Made by a program: the position numbers and the translations under genes | Assembly: GCF_014201515.1 (NCBI RefSeq) | Contig: NZ_JACHEQ010000006.1 | Location: 1 to 33,072 of the forward strand | DNA length: 33,072 bases | Direction: 5' to 3' | Origin: Anoxybacillus mongoliensis | GTDB lineage: Bacteria; Bacillota; Bacilli; Bacillales; Anoxybacillaceae | Part shown: one piece after another, positions 14,860 through 22,960 of the stretch | Layout of the letters: each line of letters starts with the position of its first letter | How positions within the stretch are numbered: position 1 is the stretch's first letter | The notes under the pieces: model-generated | The model's database searches: none | What the model saw: the letters and a program-made list of their open reading frames with translations, nothing else | What the model was told of the DNA's origin: nothing

Positions 14860-15239
14860 AGCTCTTGTTGTAGACGTTCGATATGATATTTTGCTTCTAA
14901 TCGACAGCCGTAAGGGAAATCGTCGATGCCGAGCCGTTCAACGAGGCGGTTAATTTCTGCGATTTGATCGTCTGTTGGAGGTTCGTTGACGAGCTGGTCG
15001 ATAATTTCGTTAATACGTTCGGCAAGTTGTTCATGAAATTGTGGATTTGCTTTCATCGTGTCATCTAATTCGTTAAACCATGCCGCTTCATTGTATAAAT
15101 AATGACGCCATTGTTCCATGAACGCTGCAGCATCGTATTTTGTTTCGTCCCAGCCGATTGTTGCCATGTATCGTTCAAACACTTTTTTAATCGACAGCGT
15201 GATGTTCATTTTCATGCGATGAGGAAGCTGTTTTAACAT
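14841..15239 (-). CDS. Uncharacterised soluble helical protein ending at an A9G slippery tract
   Basis: 132 residues, soluble, mostly helical and acidic, with no signal peptide or membrane segment. The sequence (KKVFERYMATIGWDETKYDA, later ERLGIDDFPYGCRLEAKYHI) belongs to no family I can name. ATG 15239 is nine bases after GGAGGG; a TTG at 15245 is less likely. The frame ends with KKKKS at TAA 14841, two codons after a run of nine A and a G. The phase gives the heptamer A AAA AAG, the same slippery sequence and phase as the dnaX programmed -1 site. Slipping would add 59 residues and give a product of about 190. It sits between the lipoprotein gene and the polysaccharide locus with its own promoter-like sequence and terminator. 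Confidence 0.75.
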   Translation of the reverse strand: MLKQLPHRMKMNITLSIKKVFERYMATIGWDETKYDAAAFMEQWRHYLYNEAAWFNELDDTMKANPQFHEQLAERINEIIDQLVNEPPTDDQIAEINRLVERLGIDDFPYGCRLEAKYHIERLQQELKKKKS

Positions 15240-15275
15240 ATACAAAAACCCTCCATATAATAATCGTCAACCGTT

Positions 15276-15305
15276 AATGTACCATAAAAAAATGGGTATT
15301 GACAA
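15276..15305 (-). promoter_or_regulatory. Promoter-like sequence of the A9G-site gene
   Basis: TTGTCA (15300-15305) and TACATT (15276-15281) on the minus strand are 18 bp apart, ending about 37 bp before the ATG. The matches are moderate. An AT-rich inverted repeat CAAAGTT/AACTTTG (15303-15323) overlaps the -35. Confidence 0.35.
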
Positions 15306-15348
15306 AGTTTTTTTATAACTTTGCTAGGTGTTATAGGAAGTATAGCAA

Positions 15349-15379
15349 TAAAAAAACGCAAGAGGAAATCTCTTGCGTT
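15349..15379 (-). terminator. Terminator of the small lipoprotein gene
   Basis: AACGCAAGAG and CTCTTGCGTT form a perfect 10-bp stem with a 5-nt loop, followed on the minus strand by TTTTTTTA. The stem begins at the stop codon of the lipoprotein gene. Confidence 0.92.
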
Positions 15380-15609
15380 TACTCGTCCGTATTGTCAGCA
15401 TCGTTCATGTCTTCTGCATCTTCAACGGCGTCTTCTTCATCTGGGACAGCATCGTTTTCATCGTCGCCGACACCTTCATTTGTATCTTCACCTGGCTGCA
15501 TTTCTTCTTGATTGTTCATATCGTTATCGGTATCGTCGTTATTGCAACCGGTCACAACCATAATAGCCATGAGCGCGCTAAGTAGTTTGAGTAGCCATTT
15601 TGCTTTCAT
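15379..15609 (-). CDS. Small, very acidic lipoprotein
   Basis: 76 residues. MKAKWLLKLLSALMAIMVV is a lipoprotein signal peptide ending in the lipobox VTGC, so Cys22 would be lipidated and the mature part anchored outside the membrane. The mature chain of about 55 residues is almost only Asp, Glu, Asn, Gly and Met, with no hydrophobic core, so it is probably disordered; cation binding is conceivable but unsupported. AAAGGAG lies seven bases before ATG 15609; a longer open frame to 15642 has no ribosome site. That ribosome site is inside one arm of a perfect 13-bp inverted repeat. I do not recognise a named family. Confidence 0.8.
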   Translation of the reverse strand: MKAKWLLKLLSALMAIMVVTGCNNDDTDNDMNNQEEMQPGEDTNEGVGDDENDAVPDEEDAVEDAEDMNDADNTDE

Positions 15610-15613
15610 CGTT

Positions 15614-15667
15614 CGTCTCCTTTCTGTCTTATATGTAATCACCTATAACATACCCAGAAAGGAGACG
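15614..15667 (-). promoter_or_regulatory. 13-bp inverted repeat sequestering the lipoprotein ribosome site
   Basis: CGTCTCCTTTCTG (15614-15626) and CAGAAAGGAGACG (15655-15667) are perfect reverse complements separated by 28 nt. In the minus-strand transcript the downstream arm contains the Shine-Dalgarno AAAGGAG, so the hairpin would hide it. The upstream arm begins 8 nt after the fabZ stop. No T-run follows, so it is not an ordinary terminator. Confidence 0.65.
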
Positions 15668-15675
15668 GTTATGCG

Positions 15676-16104
15676 TTATTTTTCACCGAGCGCAAACATT
15701 ATTTCTGTTTCGCATACGAGCTCACCATCAACGGTGGCGATGCCTTTCCCTTTGCCGATCGCACCTTTAAAACGAACCATCTCGACTTCAAGACGAAGTT
15801 GATCGCCCGGCTTTACTTGCTTTTTAAATCGGCAGTTATCAATGCCGGTAAAAAAGGCGAGGCGACCGCGGTTTTCTTCTTTCATTAACATCGCGACAGC
15901 TCCGACTTGCGCAAGTGCTTCAACAATTAATACGCCAGGCATGACTGGATATTCAGGAAAATGACCGACGAAAAATTGTTCGTTGGCACTGACGTTTTTG
16001 ATGCCAACGGCACGCTTTCCTTCTTCCACTTCAACAATGCGGTCAACGAGTAAAAACGGATAGCGATGTGGAATAATTTGTTGAATTTGTTGAATATCAA
16101 GCAT
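15676..16104 (-). CDS. fabZ: 3-hydroxyacyl-[ACP] dehydratase FabZ
   Basis: Hot-dog-fold dehydratase of type II fatty-acid synthesis, removing water from 3-hydroxyacyl-ACP in the cytoplasm. 142 residues, normal for the family. [13 protein letters not shown] opens the domain; the catalytic His48 is in [14 protein letters not shown] and Glu62 in [13 protein letters not shown] 16104 has AAAGGAGG upstream; an open frame to 16158 runs through the preceding terminator and is not used. Its position after flhP and the EpuA-type gene matches the B. subtilis arrangement around fabZ (ywpB). Confidence 0.97.
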   Translation of the reverse strand: MLDIQQIQQIIPHRYPFLLVDRIVEVEEGKRAVGIKNVSANEQFFVGHFPEYPVMPGVLIVEALAQVGAVAMLMKEENRGRLAFFTGIDNCRFKKQVKPGDQLRLEVEMVRFKGAIGKGKGIATVDGELVCETEIMFALGEK

Positions 16105-16121
16105 ATAAATTCCTCCTTTAT

Positions 16122-16147
16122 AAAAAAACGGAAGGATCTCCCTTCCG
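16122..16147 (-). terminator. Terminator between the EpuA-type gene and fabZ
   Basis: On the minus strand CGGAAGG GAGAT CCTTCCG is followed by TTTTTTTA. It ends the flhO-flhP-epuA transcript about 20 bp before the fabZ start, so fabZ needs readthrough or a promoter of its own. Confidence 0.85.
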
Positions 16148-16186
16148 CTTGTTTTCAATGTATCATGTTTTGAAGTGGTCTGTCCA

Positions 16187-16399
16187 CTACTGTTTCTCTA
16201 CTAAATCAATAATATGTTGCCACGTTGCTGGCTTTAATGCATCGAACGGGTTTCCTCCGCCAAGCATACCGTAGCCAACCATCGCCCCTGCTAATGTGCT
16301 AATCGTAATCAAACAAAGGACGATAAGCAAACGAAGCCAAATCGGAATAAGACGGCGACGCGGACGGCGAAGCGAGCGTTTCTGTTGTTTTTCCTCCAT
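16187..16399 (-). CDS. EpuA-family small membrane protein
   Basis: 70 residues: an Arg/Lys-rich cytoplasmic N-terminus ([15 protein letters not shown]), one membrane helix (about 23-48), and a short outer tail ending in [13 protein letters not shown]. This pattern is the EpuA family, often mislabelled as an RNA polymerase beta subunit; the homologous gene also lies beside fabZ and flhP in other bacilli. Function is not established. ATG 16399 has GAGGGG seven bases upstream and starts 13 bases after the flhP stop. Confidence 0.8.
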   Translation of the reverse strand: MEEKQQKRSLRRPRRRLIPIWLRLLIVLCLITISTLAGAMVGYGMLGGGNPFDALKPATWQHIIDLVEKQ

Positions 16400-16411
16400 A
16401 TACATTCCCCT

Positions 16412-17236
16412 CTATGAACGAATGCCGTTAATGAGCCCCATCATTTGATCCGATAATGTAATCGCACGAGCATTAAGTTGGTATGACCGTTGCGTAATCA
16501 TAAGTTCGCTCATTTCGGTCGCTAGTTCCACGTTCGATTGTTCTAGGGCATATTGTTGTAGTGAAATGTTGTTGCGATTGTTGCCTGCTAAATTAACCGT
16601 TACGTCTTCATTATTCACATCAGCTGGAAAAGCAAAACGATTGTCGCCGAGCGCCTGCATCAGTTGAGGACGCGTCACGTATGATATTCCGAGATTCACC
16701 GTCTGCATGATGTTTCCGTTTGGCGCAATGAATTGCATCGTACCGTTTTGAGTGACTTGAATATCTTTAAATCCTTCCGACACCGTAATTGGTTCGTTGT
16801 TTTCATCTACGACTGCATAGCCATCTGCGGTCACAAGCATCAATTCATTCGGATTGTCCGCCGACGGACTAAAGTAAAACGCACCGTCGCGCGTATATTG
16901 GATCGCACCATCGACAAGAATGCGGAAAAATTGCCCTTCTTTCGTCAATGCAAGATCAAGTGGACGGTCGGTCTTTACAATCGGACCTTGTTTCATTTGC
17001 ATATGTGTTGACGCTACTTTTGCGCCGACACCGAGACGAACACCTGCTGACGTGAGGCGTGGCGCTTCATCTGTTTTCGGCAAGTTTGTAAACTGTTGGG
17101 CAAGCAATTCGCCGAACACCGCATCGCGCTTTTTAAACCCGGTTGTGTTGACGTTTGCGATATTATGGCTAATGACGTCTAGTTGTTGTTGTAGTTGGTT
17201 CATTGTATTGGCGGCAGTAATCATTGAACGAAGCAT
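16412..17236 (-). CDS. flhP: Flagellar hook-basal body (rod-type) protein FlhP
   Basis: 274-residue axial protein of the FlgF/FlgG family. The N-terminal ITAANTMNQLQQQLDVISHN and IANVNTTGFKKRDAVF form the conserved assembly helix, and the C-terminal SNVELATEMSELMITQRSYQ pairs with it in the assembled rod. The middle domain carries the typical RDGAFYFS hook-family motif. It is exported through the flagellar apparatus and has no Sec signal. AGGAGG precedes ATG 17236, 10 bases after the flhO stop. Tandem flhO-flhP next to mbl is the standard Bacillus arrangement. Confidence 0.95.
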   Translation of the reverse strand: MLRSMITAANTMNQLQQQLDVISHNIANVNTTGFKKRDAVFGELLAQQFTNLPKTDEAPRLTSAGVRLGVGAKVASTHMQMKQGPIVKTDRPLDLALTKEGQFFRILVDGAIQYTRDGAFYFSPSADNPNELMLVTADGYAVVDENNEPITVSEGFKDIQVTQNGTMQFIAPNGNIMQTVNLGISYVTRPQLMQALGDNRFAFPADVNNEDVTVNLAGNNRNNISLQQYALEQSNVELATEMSELMITQRSYQLNARAITLSDQMMGLINGIRS

Positions 17237-17246
17237 GACGGTCCTC

Positions 17247-18035
17247 CTACTTTAAGCGGCCAATTTCGTTCGCCGCTTTGTCCATACTTTTATCGTATGC
17301 TTGTAAAATTTTTTGGTTCGCTTCAAACGCTCGATAAGCCGAAAGCATGTCAGTCATCGCACGAGACAAATCGACGTTTGAACGTTCAATATATTGTTGA
17401 CGAATCGTATACGTCTCAGCAGTCGGGAGTTGTTGTTCTGCTCGAAATAAACCGTTTCCTTCTTTCGCAAGCGTTTGGACATTTTCAGCATAGGCGATGC
17501 GAAGGCGAGCAATTTGTTCGCCATTTTTTGTAATCGTTCCGTCCGTTAATACAGTAAACTGCTCGTCCCCGACGAAAATACGGTTGTTGTTTTCATCGAG
17601 CACGTACAAGCCGTCTGTCGTCGTTAAAAAGCCGTCGGCATCGATCGTAAAATGACCGTTGCGCGTATAACGAACGTCCCCTGTTTCGTTTTGTACCGTA
17701 AAAAATGACGTGCCTGTGCCATCAACAATAGCTAGGTCGGTATTGTTGCCTGTTTCGCGTATATCGCCCTGAGCAAAGTTCGGCACAAGTTCTTGTACGT
17801 ACACACCCGTCGATAGCGGGCCAATATATGTCCGGTCACGCCATGTTAGTTTTTTTTCTGTCGGAATGGTCGTTTGTTGAATGCGATGCATCAACATCTC
17901 AGGAAAAGCTCGTAATGATGCTTGATCGGCTTTATAGCCTGGCGTGTTGGCGTTTGCGATATTGTTCGTCATCATTTCAATGCGACGTTGCTGAGAAAGC
18001 ATGCCTGAAGCAGCTGTATATAATCCGCGAAACAT
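17247..18035 (-). CDS. flhO: Flagellar hook-basal body (rod-type) protein FlhO
   Basis: 262-residue paralogue of FlhP with the same plan: MFRGLYTAASGMLSQQRRIE, then MMTNNIANANTPGYKADQ at the N-terminus; RYTRNGHFTIDADGFLTTTD in the core; SNVDLSRAMTDMLSAYRAFE at the C-terminus. It forms part of the distal rod. GGAGGGGA lies seven bases before ATG 18035. It begins a short flhO-flhP-epuA unit bounded by terminators at 18090-18125 and 16122-16147. Confidence 0.95.
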   Translation of the reverse strand: MFRGLYTAASGMLSQQRRIEMMTNNIANANTPGYKADQASLRAFPEMLMHRIQQTTIPTEKKLTWRDRTYIGPLSTGVYVQELVPNFAQGDIRETGNNTDLAIVDGTGTSFFTVQNETGDVRYTRNGHFTIDADGFLTTTDGLYVLDENNNRIFVGDEQFTVLTDGTITKNGEQIARLRIAYAENVQTLAKEGNGLFRAEQQLPTAETYTIRQQYIERSNVDLSRAMTDMLSAYRAFEANQKILQAYDKSMDKAANEIGRLK

Positions 18036-18070
18036 AGAACGCTCCCCTCCATCGTTTTCACACTACTTTC

Positions 18071-18076
18071 ATTATA
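18071..18076 (-). promoter_or_regulatory. -10-like sequence upstream of flhO
   Basis: TATAAT on the minus strand about 36 bp before flhO. No clear -35 is present and I see no sigma-D motif (GCCGATAT). Confidence 0.3.
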
Positions 18077-18089
18077 AAAGAAAAAGGGG

Positions 18090-18125
18090 AAAAAAGCGAA
18101 TAGGTACCATTTCCCAATGGCACCT
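18090..18125 (-). terminator. Terminator of mbl
   Basis: On the minus strand AGGTGCCATT and AATGGTACCT form a 10-bp stem (one G-U pair) around a GGGA loop, followed by ATTCGCTTTTTT. Confidence 0.75.
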
Positions 18126-19128
18126 ATACAAGTTGACGATATGGAGCTTTGTCGATGTTATCGAGCATTAACCCTGTGCCGATTGCGACGCAATCCATCG
18201 GATTTTCCGCAATAAAGACCGGTACTTTTAATTCTTGCGCAAGCAGTTGGTCGATGCCATGAAGCAACGCTCCGCCTCCTGTTAAGAAAATGCCGCGGTC
18301 AATAATATCGGCTGACAGCTCTGGGGGTGTGCGCTCAAGGACGCTTTTTGCTGTTTGGACGATCGTATATACCGTTTCGCGTAGCGCTTTTTCAATTTCG
18401 CCGGAACGAATGGTAATCGTTCTTGGTAAGCCCGTTACTAAATCGCGACCGCGAATATCCATTGCTTCATCGCGAGCGTTCGGAAACACGGTAGCGATGT
18501 TTATTTTAATTTCTTCCGCTGTTCGCTCACCAATTAATAACTTATATTCTCGTTTAATATAGTTTAAAATTTCTTGATCAAATTTATCACCAGCTACTTT
18601 AATCGATGCAGATGTGACGATGTCACCCATCGATAATACTGCAACATCCGTTGTACCTCCACCGATGTCAATAACCATATTTCCAGATGGTTGGAAAATA
18701 TCCATTCCAGCGCCAATGGCTGCTACTTTCGGTTCTTCTTCTAAGTACACTTTTTTGCCGCCGCTTTTTTCGGCTGCTTCTTTAATCGCCTTACGTTCGA
18801 CTGATGTAATGTTCGTTGGACAACAAATTAAAATGCGCGGTTTCGCAAACCATCCTTTTAAGTTGAGCTTGCTTAAAAAATGTTTCAGCATCGCTTCCGT
18901 AATTTCAAAGTCTGCAATGACGCCATCTTTTAACGGACGAATGGCGACAATATGCCCCGGTGTGCGCCCGACCATGCGCCGCGCTTCTTCTCCGACCGCC
19001 AACACTCGCTTTGTATGTTGGTCAATCGCAACGACAGAAGGCTCGTTTAATACAATGCCTTTTCCTTTCACATAAATCAACACGTTCGCCGTGCCGAGAT
19101 CGATGCCAATATCTCTTGCTAAAAACAT
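18124..19128 (-). CDS. mbl: MreB-like rod-shape protein Mbl
   Basis: 334-residue bacterial actin of the MreB family. ATP-site motifs are clear: phosphate-1 DIGIDLGTANVLIYVKGKG, phosphate-2 VIDIGGGTTDVAVLS (about 157-171), and the adenosine motif IFLTGGGALLHGID. It forms membrane-bound filaments that direct lateral wall synthesis. Assignment to Mbl rather than MreB or MreBH rests on the neighbours spoIIID and flhO, the B. subtilis mbl context, and on the start MFLARDIGIDLGTANV. The ribosome site AAGGAGG precedes ATG 19128. Confidence 0.95.
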   Translation of the reverse strand: MFLARDIGIDLGTANVLIYVKGKGIVLNEPSVVAIDQHTKRVLAVGEEARRMVGRTPGHIVAIRPLKDGVIADFEITEAMLKHFLSKLNLKGWFAKPRILICCPTNITSVERKAIKEAAEKSGGKKVYLEEEPKVAAIGAGMDIFQPSGNMVIDIGGGTTDVAVLSMGDIVTSASIKVAGDKFDQEILNYIKREYKLLIGERTAEEIKINIATVFPNARDEAMDIRGRDLVTGLPRTITIRSGEIEKALRETVYTIVQTAKSVLERTPPELSADIIDRGIFLTGGGALLHGIDQLLAQELKVPVFIAENPMDCVAIGTGLMLDNIDKAPYRQLV

Positions 19129-19182
19129 GTATGTTCCTCCTTGCCATTTCTCCTAATAAAATATTTTACCACAACGATGCCG

Positions 19183-19223
19183 AAAAAAGAGCAAGAGGAA
19201 CAAGAAATTTACGTCGCTTGCTC
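19183..19223 (-). terminator. Terminator-like hairpin at the end of spoIIID
   Basis: GAGCAAG (19217-19223 on the minus strand) and CTTGCTC (19189-19195) form a 7-bp stem with a 21-nt loop followed by TTTTTTCGG. It overlaps the last codons of spoIIID, so some readthrough into mbl is possible. Confidence 0.5.
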
Positions 19224-19472
19224 CGTTTCTTTTTTATATTTTTTCTTCGTTGCTTCTCCTCCACGCAAATGGCGAATGGATTTATGATAATCTAAAATTT
19301 CTTTCACTTCATTCGCTAATTCGGGGTTAATTTCCGGGAGCCGTTCCGTTAAGTCTTTATGCACGGTGCTTTTGGACACACCGAACTCTTTCGCGATGAC
19401 GCGAACGGTTTTTCTCGTCTCCACGATGTACTTGCCAATCTTGATTGTACGCTCTTTGATGTAATCGTGCAC
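19209..19472 (-). CDS. spoIIID: Sporulation transcription regulator SpoIIID
   Basis: Mother-cell DNA-binding regulator of the sigma-E and sigma-K programmes. 87 residues; helix-turn-helix at about 23-43 (TVRVIAKEFGVSKSTVHKDL), followed by LTERLPEINPELANEVKEIL and the basic C-terminal tail that contacts the minor groove in SpoIIID. Start is GTG 19472, nine bases after GGGAGG. The 220 bp upstream hold its promoter, but I could not find a convincing sigma-E match; that stretch contains only a small ACGC/GCGT hairpin. Confidence 0.97.
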   Translation of the reverse strand: MHDYIKERTIKIGKYIVETRKTVRVIAKEFGVSKSTVHKDLTERLPEINPELANEVKEILDYHKSIRHLRGGEATKKKYKKETEQAT

Positions 19473-19660
19473 ACTGCTCGCCCTCCCTAAGTTGGATGTG
19501 AGAAGTGTGAAATGAGACGCATAAGGCGTTTGTCGCAGTGGCGTTTACTCGTTTATAACAAAATCGTCAATGTCATCTATTAATCGTTCATCTCACCTCA
19601 AACACCCTCGTTGTTCAAGTTTGTAATAGTGTATTAGGGAAGAAGAAAATATATTCCATA

Positions 19661-19696
19661 AAAAAGCGAACAGATGAGCATTTTGCCCATCTGTTC
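19661..19696 (-). terminator. Terminator of spoIIQ
   Basis: On the minus strand GAACAGATGGGC and GCTCATCTGTTC form a 12-bp stem (one G-U pair) around a 5-nt loop, then GCTTTTTTAT. It overlaps the spoIIQ stop codon. Confidence 0.92.
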
Positions 19697-20471
19697 ATGT
19701 TCTTGCCATTCCGATCGAAGCATCTGGAACAGTGCTTGACGGATCGCTTTGTTGTTCATTTGTTTTGTTTTGATTTGTTTCTTGTTGTTCCGTCTGTTGT
19801 TCTTTGCTTTCTAATGCGCTAAGCGGTTGATCGAAGTAAGCGACAGGGTTTACTGCTTGTCCGTCTTTCCGAATTTCAAAGTGGACGTGGACGCCTGCTT
19901 CTTTATTAAACTCGCTTGTACCTGCCTTTGCGATGACTTGTCCTTGTTTGACTGTATCGCCTGTTTTCACTTGTACGTCTTGTAATGATTGATATACCGT
20001 CACAACGCCACGATCATGTTGAATATGAACGACGTAGCCAAAGAGCGGATCTTTTTCTGCTTTGACAACAGTTCCACTTAATGATGCGGTCACATCAAAG
20101 CTTTCGCCGTTTTTCATCGCGATGTCGACACCTTTGTTCGGATAATATTCATCATTATAAGAGACGAGAGCAGCTTCTTGTTCTTCGGCTGGTGCACTAA
20201 AGTCGTAAAATGGTTTAGCGATTTCAACAGCATTCGGATCAAGGACAGGCATCGCAATTTGTTCAACTGTTTGTTGAACCGGTACAGACTCTGGTTCGTT
20301 CACGGCTGTACCTTGTTTCGCTTCATCAACAGGCGGTTGCACGATGTCGTTTGTTTTGCTTTGGAACCAAAGCACACCTGTTAAAATGAGCGCTGCACTT
20401 AACAAATAAATGGAAGGAACAACCCAGCGTTTACGGAACAACTTTGAAACTTTTTTGTTTTCTTCTTTCAT
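19695..20471 (-). CDS. spoIIQ: Forespore engulfment/channel protein SpoIIQ
   Basis: 258 residues: short cytoplasmic N-terminus, one membrane helix (about 17-37, VVPSIYLLSAALILTGVLWF), and an external LytM/M23 domain. The HxH motif is kept in VHVHFEIRKDG, but the usual HxGxD metal site reads NKGVDIA, so the first His is Asn. This degenerate site, as in B. subtilis SpoIIQ, makes hydrolase activity unlikely; the protein acts as the forespore-side partner of SpoIIIAH. The C-terminal tail is low-complexity Gln/Glu/Asn. ATG 20471 follows GAGGTGA; a longer frame to 20513 overlaps the promoter. A good sigma-F promoter precedes it. Confidence 0.95.
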   Translation of the reverse strand: MKEENKKVSKLFRKRWVVPSIYLLSAALILTGVLWFQSKTNDIVQPPVDEAKQGTAVNEPESVPVQQTVEQIAMPVLDPNAVEIAKPFYDFSAPAEEQEAALVSYNDEYYPNKGVDIAMKNGESFDVTASLSGTVVKAEKDPLFGYVVHIQHDRGVVTVYQSLQDVQVKTGDTVKQGQVIAKAGTSEFNKEAGVHVHFEIRKDGQAVNPVAYFDQPLSALESKEQQTEQQETNQNKTNEQQSDPSSTVPDASIGMART

Positions 20472-20490
20472 GTTCATCACCTCAGCAACC

Positions 20491-20519
20491 ATTGTGAACA
20501 GAAAGAAGAACATTTATAC
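20491..20519 (-). promoter_or_regulatory. Sigma-F promoter of spoIIQ
   Basis: GTATA (20515-20519) and GTTCACAAT (20491-20499) on the minus strand are 15 bp apart. This fits the sigma-F pattern GYATA-N15-GGnnAnAnT, apart from a T for the second G, and lies 20 bp upstream of the ATG. B. subtilis spoIIQ is a sigma-F gene. Confidence 0.7.
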
Positions 20520-20523
20520 ACAT

Positions 20524-20565
20524 AAAAACAAAAAAATTTGTCGCTTCAAAATTTCGAAGCGACAA
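20524..20565 (-). terminator. Terminator of spoIID
   Basis: TTGTCGCTTC and GAAGCGACAA form a perfect 10-bp stem around an 8-nt loop, followed on the minus strand by ATTTTTTTGTTTTT. It overlaps the spoIID stop codon. Confidence 0.95.
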
Positions 20566-21532
20566 GTGAAAGATCGTGAATTTGTACCCCTTGGTAATAA
20601 TATCGCACAATTTCTTTATATGTTTTTCCTTGTTTGGCTAAAAAATTCGCTCCGTATTGACTCATGCCAACGCCGTGGCCGTATCCTTTCGTCGTAATAA
20701 CAATATGATTTCCTTGCCTTGTCCATGTAAAATCCGTCGATTTTAATTGCAACTTTTCACGCACTTCTCGACCGGTAAGCTGCTTGCCGTTAATATCAAC
20801 AAGAGCGACACGTTTTCCTGGGGTGCGCGCAAGTATTTTCCCGACGGAACCGTCTTTCGGTAATTTCACACCGAGCCGTTGTTCAAATTCGCGAACAGGG
20901 AACGTGACTTGTTCGTAAAACTTTGGTGACTGTGTATCCCACGGGCTCTCAACGCTCGTTAAATAAGGGAACGCGTTTTGCCAGTATGCTTCTGAATTTT
21001 CCGTATAGCCGTTGCTTGTTGAGAAAAAGGCCGCTTCAATTGGCTCATTGTTGTACGTTAAAATCTGTCCCTTCGTCGCCTCGACCGCTTCTTTAATTTT
21101 TTTTATTTTCCATTCGTAACTGATGCCCCACATGTCTTTTAATTGTTCGTCGTTATAATATACTTGATGCATGACCGTATCAGTGACGTTTGCCCCTTCC
21201 GGCAGTTGAATGGGCTGATTATATATAAGCTGTTTGACGATGTACGTTCTTGCAGTCAATGCTTGCGCCTTTAATGCTTCCATTTCAAATTCCGCTGGCA
21301 TTTCTGCTGCTACCACACCAATGACATATTGTTCTAGCGGAAGTCGCTCCACTTTTTTTTCTTTGCTTCGATATACAGCTACTTCTACTGTCGGCTCATC
21401 GCGCGCTTGAATTTGCATCGGTTGGGCAGGAAGGGGTGCCTCTTGCTTTTCCCCAAATGCTAAAACAACTAATGCAGGAATGAGTAAAATAAGTGTAAAT
21501 AACGCAATTGTCGCGATCATCCATTGTCGCAA
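20546..21532 (-). CDS. spoIID: Stage II sporulation protein D, engulfment lytic transglycosylase
   Basis: 328-residue membrane-anchored peptidoglycan hydrolase of the DMP engulfment machine. An N-terminal helix (about 6-28, [20 protein letters not shown]) anchors it; the SpoIID domain includes [20 protein letters not shown] with the catalytic Glu, then [24 protein letters not shown], and the C-terminal [20 protein letters not shown]. The start is TTG 21532, with GGGGGG six bases upstream; an open frame to 21634 runs through the murA terminator and is not used. It follows murA with a terminator between, so it has its own promoter. Confidence 0.96.
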   Translation of the reverse strand: MRQWMIATIALFTLILLIPALVVLAFGEKQEAPLPAQPMQIQARDEPTVEVAVYRSKEKKVERLPLEQYVIGVVAAEMPAEFEMEALKAQALTARTYIVKQLIYNQPIQLPEGANVTDTVMHQVYYNDEQLKDMWGISYEWKIKKIKEAVEATKGQILTYNNEPIEAAFFSTSNGYTENSEAYWQNAFPYLTSVESPWDTQSPKFYEQVTFPVREFEQRLGVKLPKDGSVGKILARTPGKRVALVDINGKQLTGREVREKLQLKSTDFTWTRQGNHIVITTKGYGHGVGMSQYGANFLAKQGKTYKEIVRYYYQGVQIHDLSLVASKF

Positions 21533-21586
21533 TCGAATCCCCCCTTTGTCATTGTTACACTTTATGCAGGGGGACAAGCATATATG

Positions 21587-21628
21587 CAAAAAACGACCAT
21601 TCGCCTCCCGCAAACGGTCGTTTTTTAT
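21587..21628 (-). terminator. Terminator between murA and spoIID
   Basis: ACGACC (21593-21598) and GGTCGT (21616-21621) pair, with further imperfect pairing inside, followed by TTTTTTGC on the minus strand. T/A runs occur on both sides, so it could work in both directions. Confidence 0.85.
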
Positions 21629-21630
21629 AT

Positions 21631-22929
21631 TCACCCAACATCTGTCATTTGTCTTTGTACTGTATCGATATCTTCACTTACACGTTCAATATCAGCACCT
21701 AACGCAGCTAATTTTTCATGGAAGCGAACGTAGCCGCGATCTAAATGTTTCAGTTCGGTCACGCGCGTATATCCTTCTGCCACAAGTCCAGCTAAAATAA
21801 GTGCTGCAGCCGCACGTAAGTCCGTCGCAGCCACTTCCGCCCCTTGCAGTTGGCATGGACCGTTAATGATAACGGAACGCCCTTCAATTTTCATATCAGC
21901 GTTCATACGCCGAAACTCTTCGACGTGCATAAAGCGATTTTCAAATACCGTTTCTGTCACCATGCTTGTTCCTTCCGCTTTCATAAGAAGCGCCATCATT
22001 TGCGACTGCATATCAGTCGGAAAGCCAGGATGTGGCATCGTTTTGACGTCAACTGCTTTCAATTTGTCGGGAGCAATGACGCGCAAGCCGCTGTCTTCTT
22101 CTATAATGGTGACACCCATTTCTTCAAGCTTTGCGATTAATGACGTCAAATGTTCTGGCACCGCACCTTGTACAAGAACATTTCCGCCTGTAATGGCAGC
22201 TGCAATCATAAATGTTCCGGCTTCAATACGATCAGGAATAACTGTATGTTTGGCACCATATAATGTAGTAACCCCATCAATGCGAATCGTTCCTGTTCCT
22301 GCGCCGCGTACTTTCGCACCCATCGCATTTAGAAAATTAGCTAAGTCGACAATTTCCGGCTCTTTTGCGCAGTTTTCAATGACGGTCGTCCCTTCTGCTA
22401 ATACAGCAGCCATCATAATATTTTCAGTCGCACCGACACTTGGGAAGTCTAAATAAATTTTTGCACCGCGCAATTTTCCATTTACTTCAGCGTCGATGAA
22501 ACCGTTACCGATTTTCACCGTCGCACCCATCGCTTCAAATCCTTTTAAATGTTGATCGATTGGTCTTGACCCAATCGCACAACCACCTGGTAATGCGACA
22601 CGTGCGCGACCTTTGCGTGCAAGCAATGGACCCATCACTAATACAGATGCTCGCATTTTTCGTACATATTCAAATGGAGCTTCAACACTCAGCTCTCCGG
22701 ATGCATCGACGACAATTTTGTTGTTGCCAACCGTTACGTCCGCTTGTAAATGACGTAACACTTCACCAATCGTATATACATCGGAGAGTTCGGGCACATC
22801 GTAAATGACACTTTTTCCTTCACTTGCTAATAATGTTGCGGCGATGACAGGTAACACAGCGTTTTTCGCACCTTCCACTTTCACTGTGCCACTCAACCGC
22901 TTCCCGCCGCGGACGATGATTTTTTCCAA
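21631..22929 (-). CDS. murA: UDP-N-acetylglucosamine 1-carboxyvinyltransferase MurA
   Basis: First committed enzyme of peptidoglycan synthesis: it transfers enolpyruvate from PEP to UDP-GlcNAc in the cytoplasm. 432 residues. [20 protein letters not shown] holds the substrate Lys/Asn, and Cys117 in [14 protein letters not shown] is the fosfomycin target and catalytic Cys. [17 protein letters not shown] is the usual C-terminal motif. The start TTG 22929 has GGAGGGGA five bases upstream and gives [14 protein letters not shown], the normal MurA N-terminus. The ywmB-murA-spoIID order matches the murAA copy of bacilli. Confidence 0.97.
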   Translation of the reverse strand: MEKIIVRGGKRLSGTVKVEGAKNAVLPVIAATLLASEGKSVIYDVPELSDVYTIGEVLRHLQADVTVGNNKIVVDASGELSVEAPFEYVRKMRASVLVMGPLLARKGRARVALPGGCAIGSRPIDQHLKGFEAMGATVKIGNGFIDAEVNGKLRGAKIYLDFPSVGATENIMMAAVLAEGTTVIENCAKEPEIVDLANFLNAMGAKVRGAGTGTIRIDGVTTLYGAKHTVIPDRIEAGTFMIAAAITGGNVLVQGAVPEHLTSLIAKLEEMGVTIIEEDSGLRVIAPDKLKAVDVKTMPHPGFPTDMQSQMMALLMKAEGTSMVTETVFENRFMHVEEFRRMNADMKIEGRSVIINGPCQLQGAEVAATDLRAAAALILAGLVAEGYTRVTELKHLDRGYVRFHEKLAALGADIERVSEDIDTVQRQMTDVG

Positions 22930-22960
22930 GGCATTCCCCTCCGCGTCCAAAGTCTCTATA

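Noticed and set aside
19473-19660. Sigma-E promoter of spoIIID
   Set aside because: I searched for ATA-N16-CATACA-type spacing upstream of the GTG start and found no convincing pair.
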